Source: Avena insularis (Eukaryota; Streptophyta; Magnoliopsida; Poales; Poaceae). Taken from it: a stretch of DNA of 64,000 bases. The stretch is taken from contig CM042696.1 of the NCBI GenBank assembly GCA_023614405.1, positions 336,837,211-336,901,210 on the forward strand, written 5' to 3'. A model generated the notes under the pieces. It was given only the letters and a program-made list of their open reading frames with translations, had not been told where the DNA came from and searched no databases. Positions 22,501 to 32,490 of this stretch are shown here, piece by piece. A program made the position numbers and the translations under genes. Positions within the stretch are counted from its first letter, which is position 1, and every line of letters begins with the position of its first letter.

Positions 22501-23258
22501 AACCTCTGCAGAGTGTAAATATATTCGAATAGCCATGTCCGTGGTCATGGACGGTTGGGAAGGTTGCTGTAGAGCGGTGCTGGTTTTGTTTTCAAAAAGG
22601 ATTTCGGAAAAGAAATGGCTTTGGAAATGTTTTGACCATGGGATGGTCGAAGAGGAGAAAGGTTTTGACCATGGGATGGTTAGAAGGGAAAGAAAGGAGT
22701 TTGGTCGTGGAACGACCGAAAGAAAGGAACAAATGGGTGACCTAATTCTAATGTTTTCTAAAACTTTTCTAAACGGTTTCCAAAATGTTTTACAAAAGTT
22801 TTCAACAAAGATATGTAGATCCTATATCTACAAGAGAAACTAATTGAGAAAAGAACCTCTCTTGGAGCCCTCCTACTACCACAGCCATAATGCATATCCT
22901 CTTATTATTATTGTTATCTTAATGTGGTTTGCGAGTACATTCAAAGTACTCACTGACATTGTCCCTGGCTATTAACTTGGTCAGATATCAAGAAGAAGGT
23001 GAAGCGGACAACTATGTGAGCTAGGACGTTCTCCTAGTCAGTTGCCTGTAGGTTAAGGAATGGATCGGCTCTATGCTTGATAAAGTTCTGCTGATGATTA
23101 TTGATGTAGCCATAATGGCACCTATGTAAGTCTTGTAATTCGGTATGTTTTGGATGTTGTAATAATACTTGTCGGTTATGTGCCACGACTAACTGATCAT
23201 GGGATCGTAGTTGTATGCATAACAAGGATTCTCGGAGGATTAATCCGGGGGCCCCACA

Positions 23259-23263
23259 TGTAC
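23259..23263. repeat. Target site duplication TGTAC (right)
   Basis: TGTAC directly after the solo LTR end CCCCACA, identical to 10551-10555. The Athila-like LTR resumes with TTCCTC. Confidence 0.85.
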
Positions 23264-23462
23264 TTCCTCAAAATCCTTCATTATGACTCCTTATTTCTCC
23301 TTAAAAGCAGTGATTTCCTGCACAACATAAATCAAAGAAGGGATTTGCATATGTTTGCAATTATTAGTCATTAGTGGCAAAGGTTGAGAGTTTTTTTTGG
23401 AAATTTCTTGACCAAAAACAATGTTTAAACGAAGTAGAAGATGGCAAAAATCGGAGCCATCA
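23264..23462 (-). repeat. Shared LTR of Athila tandem, 5' portion
   Basis: On the minus strand the LTR starts at 23462 with TGATGGCTCCGATTTTTGCC, preceded by a purine tract, and runs left to the solo LTR insertion. It continues at 10555. The same first 17 bases recur at 27116-27100. Confidence 0.75.
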
Positions 23463-23480
23463 ACTTCCCCAAAGCTCAAA
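23463..23480 (-). other. Polypurine tract of Athila tandem, copy B
   Basis: Minus-strand TTTGAGCTTTGGGGAAGT next to the LTR start TGATGG. It resembles the AAGCTTGGGGA tracts of elements 1 and 3. Its presence shows that the LTR to the left is the 3' LTR of copy B. Confidence 0.65.
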
Positions 23481-25076
23481 CCTTGATCCTCCTCGAGCAA
23501 GAAGAACCAAAAGAACTATAAGGAATTCAGCGTTTAAACTTGAAACAACGAGAATAAGAGTTCACTTACAGTCGTAGTCGTACGTGCTCCACACTTCATT
23601 CATTTGTGAAGCTTATCAAAGTTAGAGAGATGACAAGAATACTATACAAGCTTCAGTAAGTCAAGATAATCAAAGTAAAGTTTAATATAAGTATAAATAA
23701 CTAGAAGTGTAGCAATCAATCCAATTCCTCTAATTAACTCTCAGCTTGCCAAGGAACACTAAGATGTTTAAATAGCGTAATTGAGTAAGAGAGTGTCATG
23801 TCCCAAGTAGTATAACAATGAAGTGTCTTATTTACACCCACATCAATAGATCAAGTCAACCTAAAACACTTCTAATCCAATCATTATCTTTCAAGAAAAA
23901 TTCATAAAGTAGTAATGAGACCATGCCAAGGACTTGTTATGTGGATCCTCATAGATATCATTTTTTTCTTTCTTTCTTTTTCAACTCATTTTTCAAGGAT
24001 CGTTGTTTGTTTCTTTTTGCTAGTGTTTACACAACCTTTGAGAGTACCAATACTTTTTCCCATACATTGACACAAATGCAAATCATGTTATCAACTCATA
24101 GCCGAAATCCAGGGTTATACCATAGATCGTTCAAAAGCTAGTGGAGTTGTGGCATCCCAAAGGTGTGCATTAGAGACATAGAACATAGTTGTCTCGCATC
24201 TTTCTCTTTTTTTTGAGCAAGAACCATAGTTTGATCCACACGGTTAGCTTTGGCATGCATCACAATTACCACTAGACTTTATTTCAATTGAACAATTCCT
24301 TTCTTGAGTGTCGTCGAGACTGTGAAAATATCTATGGGGTTAAGTATAATCAAGGGTATACTCTCAAGACAATCATTCATCAAACATGCCGTAAATTTCA
24401 GACTTTTTCTTGTTGCACTTGTTTGGCATTATTATTTCCAAGGCAAGACTCGTTTAACTGAAAGAACTAGAGCAAGAGCTTCAACAACTAATCATCATAC
24501 TAATAAAAAGCTTTACTCTAACCATATTAAATTACATCCCACTAGCATGGCATCTTAGCAAATCAACCAACTAAGATAAACAATTCAAACTTCATAAGTG
24601 GGAGACATAGGACATACCTCGCATAAGTAACTTCATGATCCTCTTCCTTATAGGGATGTGTTCCTTCAAAACTCAAACACGATTTCTCTCGAAATGATAT
24701 TAAAGAAAAGAGGCAAAGCATGAATCCACGTTTACGAAAAAAGGATAAATGGAAAAAACTTTTTGTGTTTTTGAGGATAGGATTAAAGAATAGAAAAGAA
24801 CTTGCGACCAAGAAAGGGACTAAGAAAAGAAAAATAAAGGAAGCAAATAAACTTAAACGAAAGCAAATTAAAAAGCAAAGGAAAAAAGTGAAGTGATGGA
24901 ACAAGTCAACACGAGTGTTTCAAAGATCACAAGGAGCAGGAGACAACCTCGTTATTACACAAATAAATTTGCTAGGGGAACACATCCCCAAGGTCAGGCT
25001 TTTGAAAACCCTTTTGTTGCTCATTGTAGTGGTGGTGGATAACTCCCATGTTCCATTGGCTGCTCCAATCATGGAA
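23481..25076 (-). other. Non-coding 3' interior of copy B
   Basis: About 1.6 kb without a convincing gene, A+T-rich, including a T-rich run near 23960-24025. Its right end (from 24756) matches copy A from 4927. The rest is missing from copy A because that copy is truncated. Confidence 0.6.
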
Positions 25077-26199
25077 CTAGGTGGCGAGGCTTGCAGTGGC
25101 ATCTCGACGGTTGATGGAGAGGTTGTTCATGTTTTGAATATTTCCTTCGAGTGCATAGATATCTTCATAGGTGGTGTAGTAGTTTGGCGGCTGCACATCG
25201 TGTTCGGGTCCTTCTTGTTCTACTTCTTCATATTCTCCTCCTCCCACGGGTATTTCTTGCTGGCGTAGATTAGCTTCGAACTGCACGTCATAACGCAAAC
25301 GTCCATCCTCGATAGAGAATAAACCGTTAGGCAAAGGAGCAGGGATCAAGTGATCCGCTCCAGGTATATTGAAGAAATATCTACCATGATTTTTAGAAAT
25401 CGTACCACATGCTCTTAGAGTAGATGGACTAAGACGGTTACCTCCAGTCAACGGTTGGATGTTACCTAGGTTTATGTGAAGTGCGTGTGCAAGTACGGTC
25501 ACAATTCCTCCTCCACGTATGGGTCCTCGAGATTGAAGAGCTTGATGCTTAAGAGAGAACATAGGTAAAGCACCCAAATTTGGCGTTAAGTTAAAGTTGA
25601 TCAGTGCAGCTTTTGCGAGGTTCAGCATGTCCTCCTCATTAACTCTAGTAAACTCACCACGCGCCTACAATGTGTTAGCAATAACATAGAACAAATATCG
25701 AATAGCAGGATGACCAATTTGGTTCCCCTTGGGTGTGCATCCACGAATTCTCATCAAGTTAAAATAGTGTGAAGGGGGAGGATCTAAAACAAAGATAGTT
25801 GTGCGTGCATCGGTGTTGTTGTTGGTAAATCCAAAGCATTGAGCCCATTGGCTGAGTGTCAGAGTATACTCACAGTTCATAACGTGGATCCACCGTGTGT
25901 GTCAAGGTGCTGAAGAACTCAAGTGTCAAGCGGCGGTACATTGCAACATCCCGAAAGACAAAATTGTACAAACCAACATTATTGCAAAGTAAATAAAAAT
26001 TAGCATGAATGCCAAGTTGGTTCAGGATATAAGGACATGACCACTTGGTGGACTTAATCTCTCGAATCTTGAGACGATGGAAATGGGTAAGATGGAACCC
26101 CTCAGTGAACTTGATGCCAAGTGACTCGGGGGTTAACATATCAACGGGTGGCGCGGAGGACTCCTCAACCATTTCACGTGTACGACTCCTCGTGTTCAT
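25077..26199 (-). pseudogene. Athila ORF1-like protein, copy B
   Basis: Frames 26265-25870, 25880-25665 and 25628-25077 cover the same protein as 5234-6354, from MNTRSRTREMVEESSAPP at 26199. Frame breaks fall at the same places in both copies, so they predate the split of the copies or reflect introns or frameshifting rather than independent decay. The C-terminal part includes a proline- and glutamate-rich stretch (GGGEYEEVEQEGPEHDVQPP) and ends INRRDATASLAT. Between copies, most differences are single residues. Confidence 0.6.
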
Positions 26200-26565
26200 A
26201 TAATAAACAAGACAAAGTAAATAAAAATTGCTAATAAAATTTTTGGTCCAATAGAAACATGGCATAAGCGATTCTCTACACTAACTACAAAATATACTCC
26301 TCTAAAAATAATGCTGAGCATTCTTAGTACCAAGATTGAATCAAGAACAAGACCATGTCTAGATTGGCAATGATGAATGATTAAGCCAAGCTTTTGCACA
26401 AATAAGTTGGGGATCGGAGGAGAATTATACCTTAGATCGAGTGAGTACGAAGAATCAAAGAAAGGTTGAGTAAATTTGAAGATCCAATGGAGGTAGTTTG
26501 AAGTTTGGAGGAAGAAGAAAGAGAAAATAGATGATTTGGGATTTTTAGGTTACCTCCTCGGGGTG

Positions 26566-26930
26566 CTAATGGCATCCGTGTACTCGGTACGAGCGAGCGG
26601 TATGACCGGAGCCCGCCCGTACCGGGTGTCTTACCTTGGGGGCGACGGCTGCTCCCAGGCGGTGCACTCGGTACGGGCGTGCAGTACGGTCGCGCGTGCC
26701 CGTACTACTGGTCGTTATCGCTGTGGTGACTTTGCTTGAAATCTGATGTTTTGCTCGGGGGTACAGTATGGGCGCGTGGTATGGGCGCGTCCGGCCGTAC
26801 CAGTGGTCGTTATCGCCACTGATTTTTTCGGCAATCATCAAAATTTCTATCCCCCTTTGCCTTGAGGTGGTACGGGCGAAGGTACAGGCCACTCCACCCA
26901 TACCAGTGGTCGTTATCGACACTATGAACT
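26566..26930. repeat. GC-rich degenerate repeat block, copy B
   Basis: Same block as 6713-7085. The segment 26760-26925 is almost identical to 6915-7080, while the left part is more diverged. TACCAGTGGTCGTTATCG occurs twice and TACTGGTCGTTATCG once. Confidence 0.6.
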
Positions 26931-27099
26931 ACAAAAACTCAAGAATTTGATTAGTAGCTCTGTGCGCCTTTGCACATCTTATCAAAAGGTTAGATAGTAG
27001 CAAAAACACTAAGTAATGATCCAGCAAAACTTCTTAGGCCATATGTTAGCAAAATAAAATATAGAGGATTACCTTATTTGTTCTCCTCCTTCCATAGGA

Positions 27100-27116
27100 A
27101 AAAATCGGAGCCATCA
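27100..27116 (-). repeat. 17-base stub of the 5' LTR of copy B
   Basis: Minus-strand TGATGGCTCCGATTTTT is identical to the first 17 bases of the LTR at 23462-23446. It is followed directly by CCTATGGAAGGAGGAG, which in copy A (about 7250) lies deep in the internal region. A deletion therefore joined the LTR start to the interior, removing LTR, primer site, gag and protease. Flanking bases ATGGC (27117-27121) would be the target duplication. Confidence 0.7.
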
Positions 27117-27839
27117 ATGGCCTCACGAGAGGACCACTCCAAGGCCCACGTGGTGCTCTCACCTAAGTCTCTCTTGGGAATATTTTCCAAAGCCATCACA
27201 GGATGCGCTCCACGAGGCCCACAAGGTGCCCTCGCGCTGTTTCGCCCAAGGCTCCCCACCGGATTTCACGAGACTCTCGTTGAGCCTGGATGAGGGTCCC
27301 TCCCCATATCTCGTGGCCACGAGCCTCACAGGAAGTTGTCTACAGGAATAGCTCCTCGCCCAAGCAAAGTGCAATATACTTTACGCTGCCCTACCCTCTT
27401 TTCTCTCGCCATGCGTGTAGCAAGGTGCAGAGATTAAGAGCGGGGAACCAAGCACGGATGGCACCTGCAAAACATATATGGTACACTAATAATTCCACGA
27501 GGGTAGTGTTTTAACAAGCATGAGTTTGTTACATGCAGTGCACCATATAGATTGAGCCTTCTGGGGCCATGCACCATAGGAGCCTACTCTTGCATCATTG
27601 CCCTTCGTGACCTTGTCGGACACCTCGCCTGTCTCAATGCCAGGGACTTACACACGAGAAGGACCAGAGGACTCGCCATCGATCCCCTTGCGCTGGTAAA
27701 TCTTCAGGAGGGAGTCCACGTACTTCTAACCCTCTGTCGCAAGAGCACCGGCCATTCCAAAATCCATGGGCTTGAGCACGGCAGCAAGGTCGAACTTGGT
27801 GTCGAGGTGAAGGATATTGCTGAAGATTTGTTGGTCGAC

Positions 27840-30600
27840 TAGGCCCAAAAATTGTTGACACTCCTCCTCAATGGCATTGTCGAGATCAGACTGAAGCTAG
27901 TCTAGCTTGCTAGAGGCTTGATCCTCGCCAAAATGGCTTTCTCGAGATCAGCTTAGGTAGTATGGAGCTCTTCTTCGATCTTATTCTTCACCTTCTTGGA
28001 AGACCTTTGCTCCTTGAGAAGCTGGTCCTCCTAGGTCTTGAGATAATCGTGGAGCCCTTCTCGTGCCTCCTCAAGCTCTTATTGGATCTTTGCTAGTTGC
28101 TCCTCTAGCTCATCAAGACGACTATGCTCTGCGCCTAGCTCCTTCTCCCTGGCCTATAGGCTAGAGGCACGGGAGACCGTGGCTTTCTCCCGTTCAAGAT
28201 GCTCATGTTGCCTAGTGCTGAGAACCCGCTCATGTTGAAAGAGCGCCTCCTTCCGAGAGTTCACTCCATGGCGGTTGGTCAGAACGTCCTTCTTGAGGGA
28301 GGCTAGGTCATCTTCGCACTCTTCGACTTCATGGCCCGCTCATAGGCCCTATTTAGAACTTCTTCAGATTCTGCGTGACCGAGCCACGCATCTTCCTCGG
28401 GTTTGTGATTGACATCAATGGCGTCGTAGAGTTTGGACCACGCCTCATCCAGGTGGGCATGCTTAGCCTCCAGCTCCTCCTTTTCCCAAGCCAACTCCTC
28501 ACCCGCCTCCACGAGGCTGCCATAGGCGGCCTAGATGGTGGTAGAAACGGAGTTGTCATGACCGGCAGAGCCTCTCCGAGTCTACAAGACCCACACCACT
28601 ATGTCTGAGACGGGGCGACGTGAAGAACTTCGCGAGGACCACTGATCCAGCTCTCGTGTGAAGTCCACCCTAGTACTTCTCGATAGTGTGGGCCTGCCAC
28701 AAGATCTGGAGCCTTATCGCTGAGCTCTATGCCTACCGGCCTAGGTTCTCCCTGAACAATGTTTCCCATGTCCCCCATGAGGCCCGCGCTAGGCATCACC
28801 TCTGCAGGGCACACAACCTTCATGCCGTGCAAGGCGCAAATGGCTCCCCCGGTCTAGCCTCCCAGGGAATGAGCTTCGACCCCACGCTCGCCAAAAATGA
28901 AGCACATAGGGAACCCGCAGGCGCTTCCTTCAATCCCTTTCTCGCTGCATGGCTCGCATGGCTGGCTCTAGTACCTGTCTGTGGCGTCGTGGATGCCACC
29001 GCCGACTCCTTTGCGAAAGCAGCACCCTACGCAAGTACTTCCACCACAACCTCATCGGTTACTGAGGCTAGCAGGAACCATGTCCGCCAACGGGCTCTAG
29101 GCCTTGCACATCTTCTTCCTCGCGAGCTCCCTACTGCACCACATGGGTGAGGAGCAGGTGAGGCAGGAGGGGAAGAAACTCACAGGCAAAGAGGGGAGCT
29201 TACTCATTGTCACAGGGACCCCATATTCCCTATTTTAGCCTCTCGGAAAGGCGTAGACCCTTTCACTAGGCGGCTGCCTCCTCGCGAAGGCTCCCTTCCT
29301 CATGAAGCTCGACAATGTTCTCCTCGTGGAGATCCCTCCCATCGTGCTTGTCCACCTCGTGATGCTTGGAAGGGCTCCCGTAGGATTATATGGTGTCCGC
29401 CTCAAGGTCATCCTCAAGCAAGTGAAGCGAAGGCGCCACATGGTACACCTCAGTGTTGTCCCCATCACCTGAAGAGGTTGGTGTTGCCTTAAGCAACCTT
29501 TTATTGAACGCAAGGGCCTCCTTGCTTCCCAAGGGTTCCCCTTTGCTGGAAGCATCCTCCACCGCCAGCTTCAGGTCAGTAGCCTAAGCATCGGGATTCG
29601 AGAGGTCCCCATCCGCTTCCTGCGACCCTAAGATCAGCCCATGAGCATTGAATCGAGGCATCCCCTCGAGGACTTCATGCCTCGGCTCCTTTGTGGAGTG
29701 ATATAGTGGCTAGGACCCCTCTAGAGGGTAGGCCACGCCTTTCTCAGTGAACAGGATGTACATCACCTCTTCGATAGTAGGTTTGCCGAGAACCACCTCC
29801 AGAAGCTTCATGTTATCCTTCTTGCTGGCGTAGGCCTACATGTCCTTCGTGTGGGCTTGGAGAGGGGAAATTTGTCTTTGAATGAAATCCTTGGCCACCA
29901 TCAGCTCTATTAGGCTACCCTTGCACATGTCCTTGATGCGCATAGCAACAACTGCCCACTCCTTGTCAAGAAGGCATTTGCTACCCCACTAGTGGGTTTT
30001 TATTATTGGTGATGTCAGGATCGCGAACAGCGAATTCTCCATGAGGGTATCCACCCAGACCCAGCATGAACAAAATTTCTCTACTTTCTTCGTCCACTCA
30101 CCAGGAAGGTACATGGTATCGTTACAGAAAGACACATCGGCACACTGGTTCCCTTTGGTGGTACACAAGCTGTAGAGATGGCGAAACAATTGCACTGAAG
30201 GCTTGACACCCAGGAATGCCTCGCAAAAGTAGGTGAAGACGGTGATAATGGTGATGGAACTAGGCTGCAAGTGCAGCACATGGATCTAATAATCGTTCAA
30301 AAGAGATAGAAAGAAGTCTAAAAAAGGGGGAACCAATCATGTGTGAAGGGTATGGATGAAAAAGGAAAAGGCGGTTGCTGGAAGCTTCCCACTGTCCACT
30401 GCGCCATGCCAAATAGTGGTAGATCCCCACTCGTTGAAGTTTCTGGCCAGCAGGTACCAGTATTGGAGGAGATCATCTACGGTCTTGATATTCGAGTGGT
30501 TGAGTGCGGGAGAGGAGACGACGGCCACCCCTACTTCATATTCGATATCTCGGGAATCTTTTCCCTTCTTGGGCGACATCACTTGATAAAAGAGTTGAGA
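27840..30600 (-). pseudogene. Antisense additional gene of a Tat element (gypsy-type transposon domain, coiled coil)
   Basis: Near 30279-29989, FTYFCEAFLGVKPSVQLFRHLYSL resembles the conserved core of the plant domain called putative gypsy-type transposon (Pfam PF04195), followed by PGEWTKKVEKFCSCWVWVDT. Upstream, 30582-30337 reads KTVDDLLQYWYLLARNFNEW, plausible N-terminal sequence. Downstream, 28560-28300 reads WEKEELEAKHAHLDEAWSKL, a charged coiled coil typical of the C-terminal half of these proteins. Between these blocks the frame is broken many times by stops and shifts, some of which may be introns. The domain call is from memory. Function of these antisense genes is not known. Confidence 0.55.
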
Positions 30601-30732
30601 AGGAGTGATATTGCTAGAGGTAGATGGAGAGATTGCTCGTGGAGGAGAGATGTCGGCGGGGAATGGAACTTTGAGGCTACCGGATCTATTTCTAAGGCAC
30701 CCAGACAGTTATCGTGAGGTTACCATCGGTAT

Positions 30733-31672
30733 GACACATCCCTGATACAAAGTTCATCGAGTAACCTCTTGAAGTAACCTCTACATCACAAGGAGGCTCC
30801 CTCATGTAACCAAGAGTATCCCAAGGAGAAATCATCGGCGAGGCTAAATGGAACACTATGTGGCCCACTCGTGAGGCAGTGCCTCATGGAGCCCCCACTA
30901 GGAGGAGTTTCCCTCGGCGAGGCCATCCTCGCTGAGGTTCTCACAAAGCACACCCACGCCATAACACATAAGTCCTGGGCGCTGCACAGTACCTCGTGCG
31001 GGATAAACAAGAAGTCAATAAAGAATCTAGTTGGGACAGCTGTCCTAGCCTGCACCTATGGCACAAGGAAGGAAACTACCCCTTCTACAAGGAAGGTAAC
31101 TTCCCCTTCACTAAGACAGGAGTGGACGACAGCGGCTTCCACCAAGAGTGGACCACCACTTTTTGTCTGGTGGGTGAAGAACATGAAGGGGAAAAGAAGA
31201 AGTCGTCCACAACATCCTTCCATTGAACGGGCCTACAGCCAAAAGTAGATTTAGCCTACCTGCCTGCTCTCTTGTCGTCATAGGGTAACCATTTCTGCCA
31301 ATATCATGGGAAGATGATCGAGGCACCTATACAAGGGGCAGGACATCACCATAGAAGGGGATCCCCATCGCCTGCTACCTAAGGAACCCTAGCCTCCTCC
31401 TAGCTAGGAACCCTAGATATGATCGCCTGATTAGCACCTTGTACTGTAAACCTCGCCAAGCAGTATGAGAAATCCACACATATAGGAGTAGGGTTTTACA
31501 CCGCATGGTGGACTGAACCTGGGTAAACTATTTGTGTCCCTCTATTGTGTTTTTTGCTATTTCCTCACCAAGCTCGCCAAGGGTTTTCTGGAGATCATGT
31601 TCAGCCCCCAGAGTTCGATTTCAGCATACTTCGAGAGGTACCCCTATTTGTTCGTAGGGACAATATCCAACA
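30733..31672 (+). repeat. 3' LTR of the Tat-type element
   Basis: Plus-strand LTR character is clear from 31300: a possible TATA region CCTATACAAGGGGC near 31327, the AGGAACCCTAG repeats, CTGTAAACCTCGCCAAGCAG, and a U5-like end with GAACCTGGGTAAAC, GTGTCCCTCT and TCGTAGGGACAATATCCAACA. Element 6 has a matching CCTGAACCTGGGTAAATC in its LTR. The right end at CCAACA (31672) is fairly firm. The left end is not: TGACACATCC at 30733 is only a candidate. Confidence 0.55.
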
Positions 31673-31690
31673 TTTTCTAACCCTGATCCT

Positions 31691-32490
31691 GAGGTATTAA
31701 ACTGTCCTCACCATGACCTTCTTGATTTGCAAGCTGGCCATCCTGAGTACACATGACATTGCACTGATATAGCATGTCGTTAAGGGGGTCCGCTCATCCT
31801 CTCCTGTCAAGAGTTTGGCTGATGGGGAGGTGAGTGTGTACCCTTGTTTGTCCTTTTGATCCAGCTGGGTTGATCCTTCCATGCAAGTGTCCCTGATTCT
31901 TCTTTTTAACTCGCAGATGGTTGTCTTGTGAGGGAGGCCCGATGGAGCATGTATCATCTTGTAGATATGTCGGTCGCACTCTATCGCATGCTTCAGGGAT
32001 GATTTGACTATGATTACTCCCTTAGGACTTGGGAGTTTAAACATCAGGTACGTGTAGTTGGGGATGCCCATGAACTACGAGATCTGTGGACATCCGAGGG
32101 TTGCATTATTGTAGACCGTGGGGAAATCCACGACCTCAGAGATGCATTGTTTTTGCGGAAGTTTTCTCCACTGCTGAATGTGACAGGCATGGTAATCTGT
32201 CTGACCGGATCATGATCTACTCCTGGGATTATCCCGAAGAATTGGTCCGAGATTGGTCTGACGTAAGAGCTGGGGACCTACATCTTTCCTAGGGTGTCCA
32301 TTATAATGATTCCAAAAGAGCTTCCTCTATCAATTAAGACCTTGTGTACGGTGGTGTTGGCAATAACTGGGGAGACCACCAAAGGTAGCCTGCCTGGGTA
32401 GGTGAGGTTGTCTAGGTAGTCGCTGAATCTGAATGTGATGGGCATGCTAGCCCATGCTGGCTTGGAGGTGCCTATGTGCCCCGCCACGAG
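31691..32490 (-). pseudogene. Retroviral-type aspartic protease of element 8
   Basis: Frame 32487-32278 holds PLVVSPVIANTTVHKVLID followed by RGSSFGIIIMDTLGKM. The active site reads D-R-G-S, where Tat proteases normally have D-G-G-S, so the central glycine has changed to arginine. The 3' half is in other frames: a GxIDLPVTFSSGENF-like stretch near 32210-32160, then GIPNYTYLMFKLPSPKG at 32068 (frame 32071-31697), which matches MAVPHYAYL and KMPGPNG in element 6 at 58470-58525. The protein ends at the junction near 31690. Confidence 0.6.

Larger units (their letters stand above)
10556..23258 (+). mobile_element. Tekay-type solo LTR, split by element 3
   Basis: It begins TGTAACATCC, as does the Tekay LTR at 50733, and shares the following AACAAAAACTTTTTCT block. 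It ends CCGGGGGCCCCACA. Near its 3' end it has the same landmarks as that LTR: GTGTACAACCTCTGCAGAGTG with ATTCGAATAGCCATGTCCG (22494-22545), a GAGTAC/GTACTC hairpin (22932-22950) and TGTCCCTGGCTATT (22960-22973). No primer site or gag follows, and TGTAC flanks both ends, so this is a solo LTR left by recombination between two LTRs. With element 3 removed it is about 5.6 kb, long even for this clade. The Tekay clade label rests on similarity to element 5. Confidence 0.85.
4906..27116 (-). mobile_element. Tandem Athila-like retrotransposon (second family), interrupted
   Basis: Minus-strand order is: LTR stub (27116-27100), internal copy B (27099-23463), shared LTR (23462-23259 joined to 10555-9456), primer site (9445-9429), gag and protease (9252-7490), GC-rich repeats (7085-6713), ORF1-like region (6354-5234), then a truncation near 4906. 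Copies A (4927-7250) and B (24756-27098) are over 90 percent alike by eye and in the same orientation. A purine tract on one side of the LTR and a primer site on the other shows it belongs to both internal regions, so this is an LTR-sharing tandem. Neither copy has reverse transcriptase or integrase. The shared LTR hosts the solo LTR at 10556-23258. Confidence 0.8.
27117..31672 (+). mobile_element. 3' part of a Tat-type gypsy element with antisense gene
   Basis: An antisense (minus) protein-coding region at about 27840-30600 is followed by a plus-oriented LTR ending at 31672. This is the known layout of Tat-clade elements such as Grande, where an additional ORF lies between integrase and the 3' LTR, often on the opposite strand. 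Element 6 (55079-64000) has the same order with its integrase still present. The 5' part is lost at the Athila tandem junction at 27116. Confidence 0.65.

Noticed and set aside
23446..27117. An 18-base direct repeat flanking a 3.6-kb segment, first read as filler DNA from break repair or an odd target duplication.
   Set aside because: The repeat equals the start of the Athila-like LTR (17 bases plus one chance match) next to a polypurine tract, so it is an LTR remnant.
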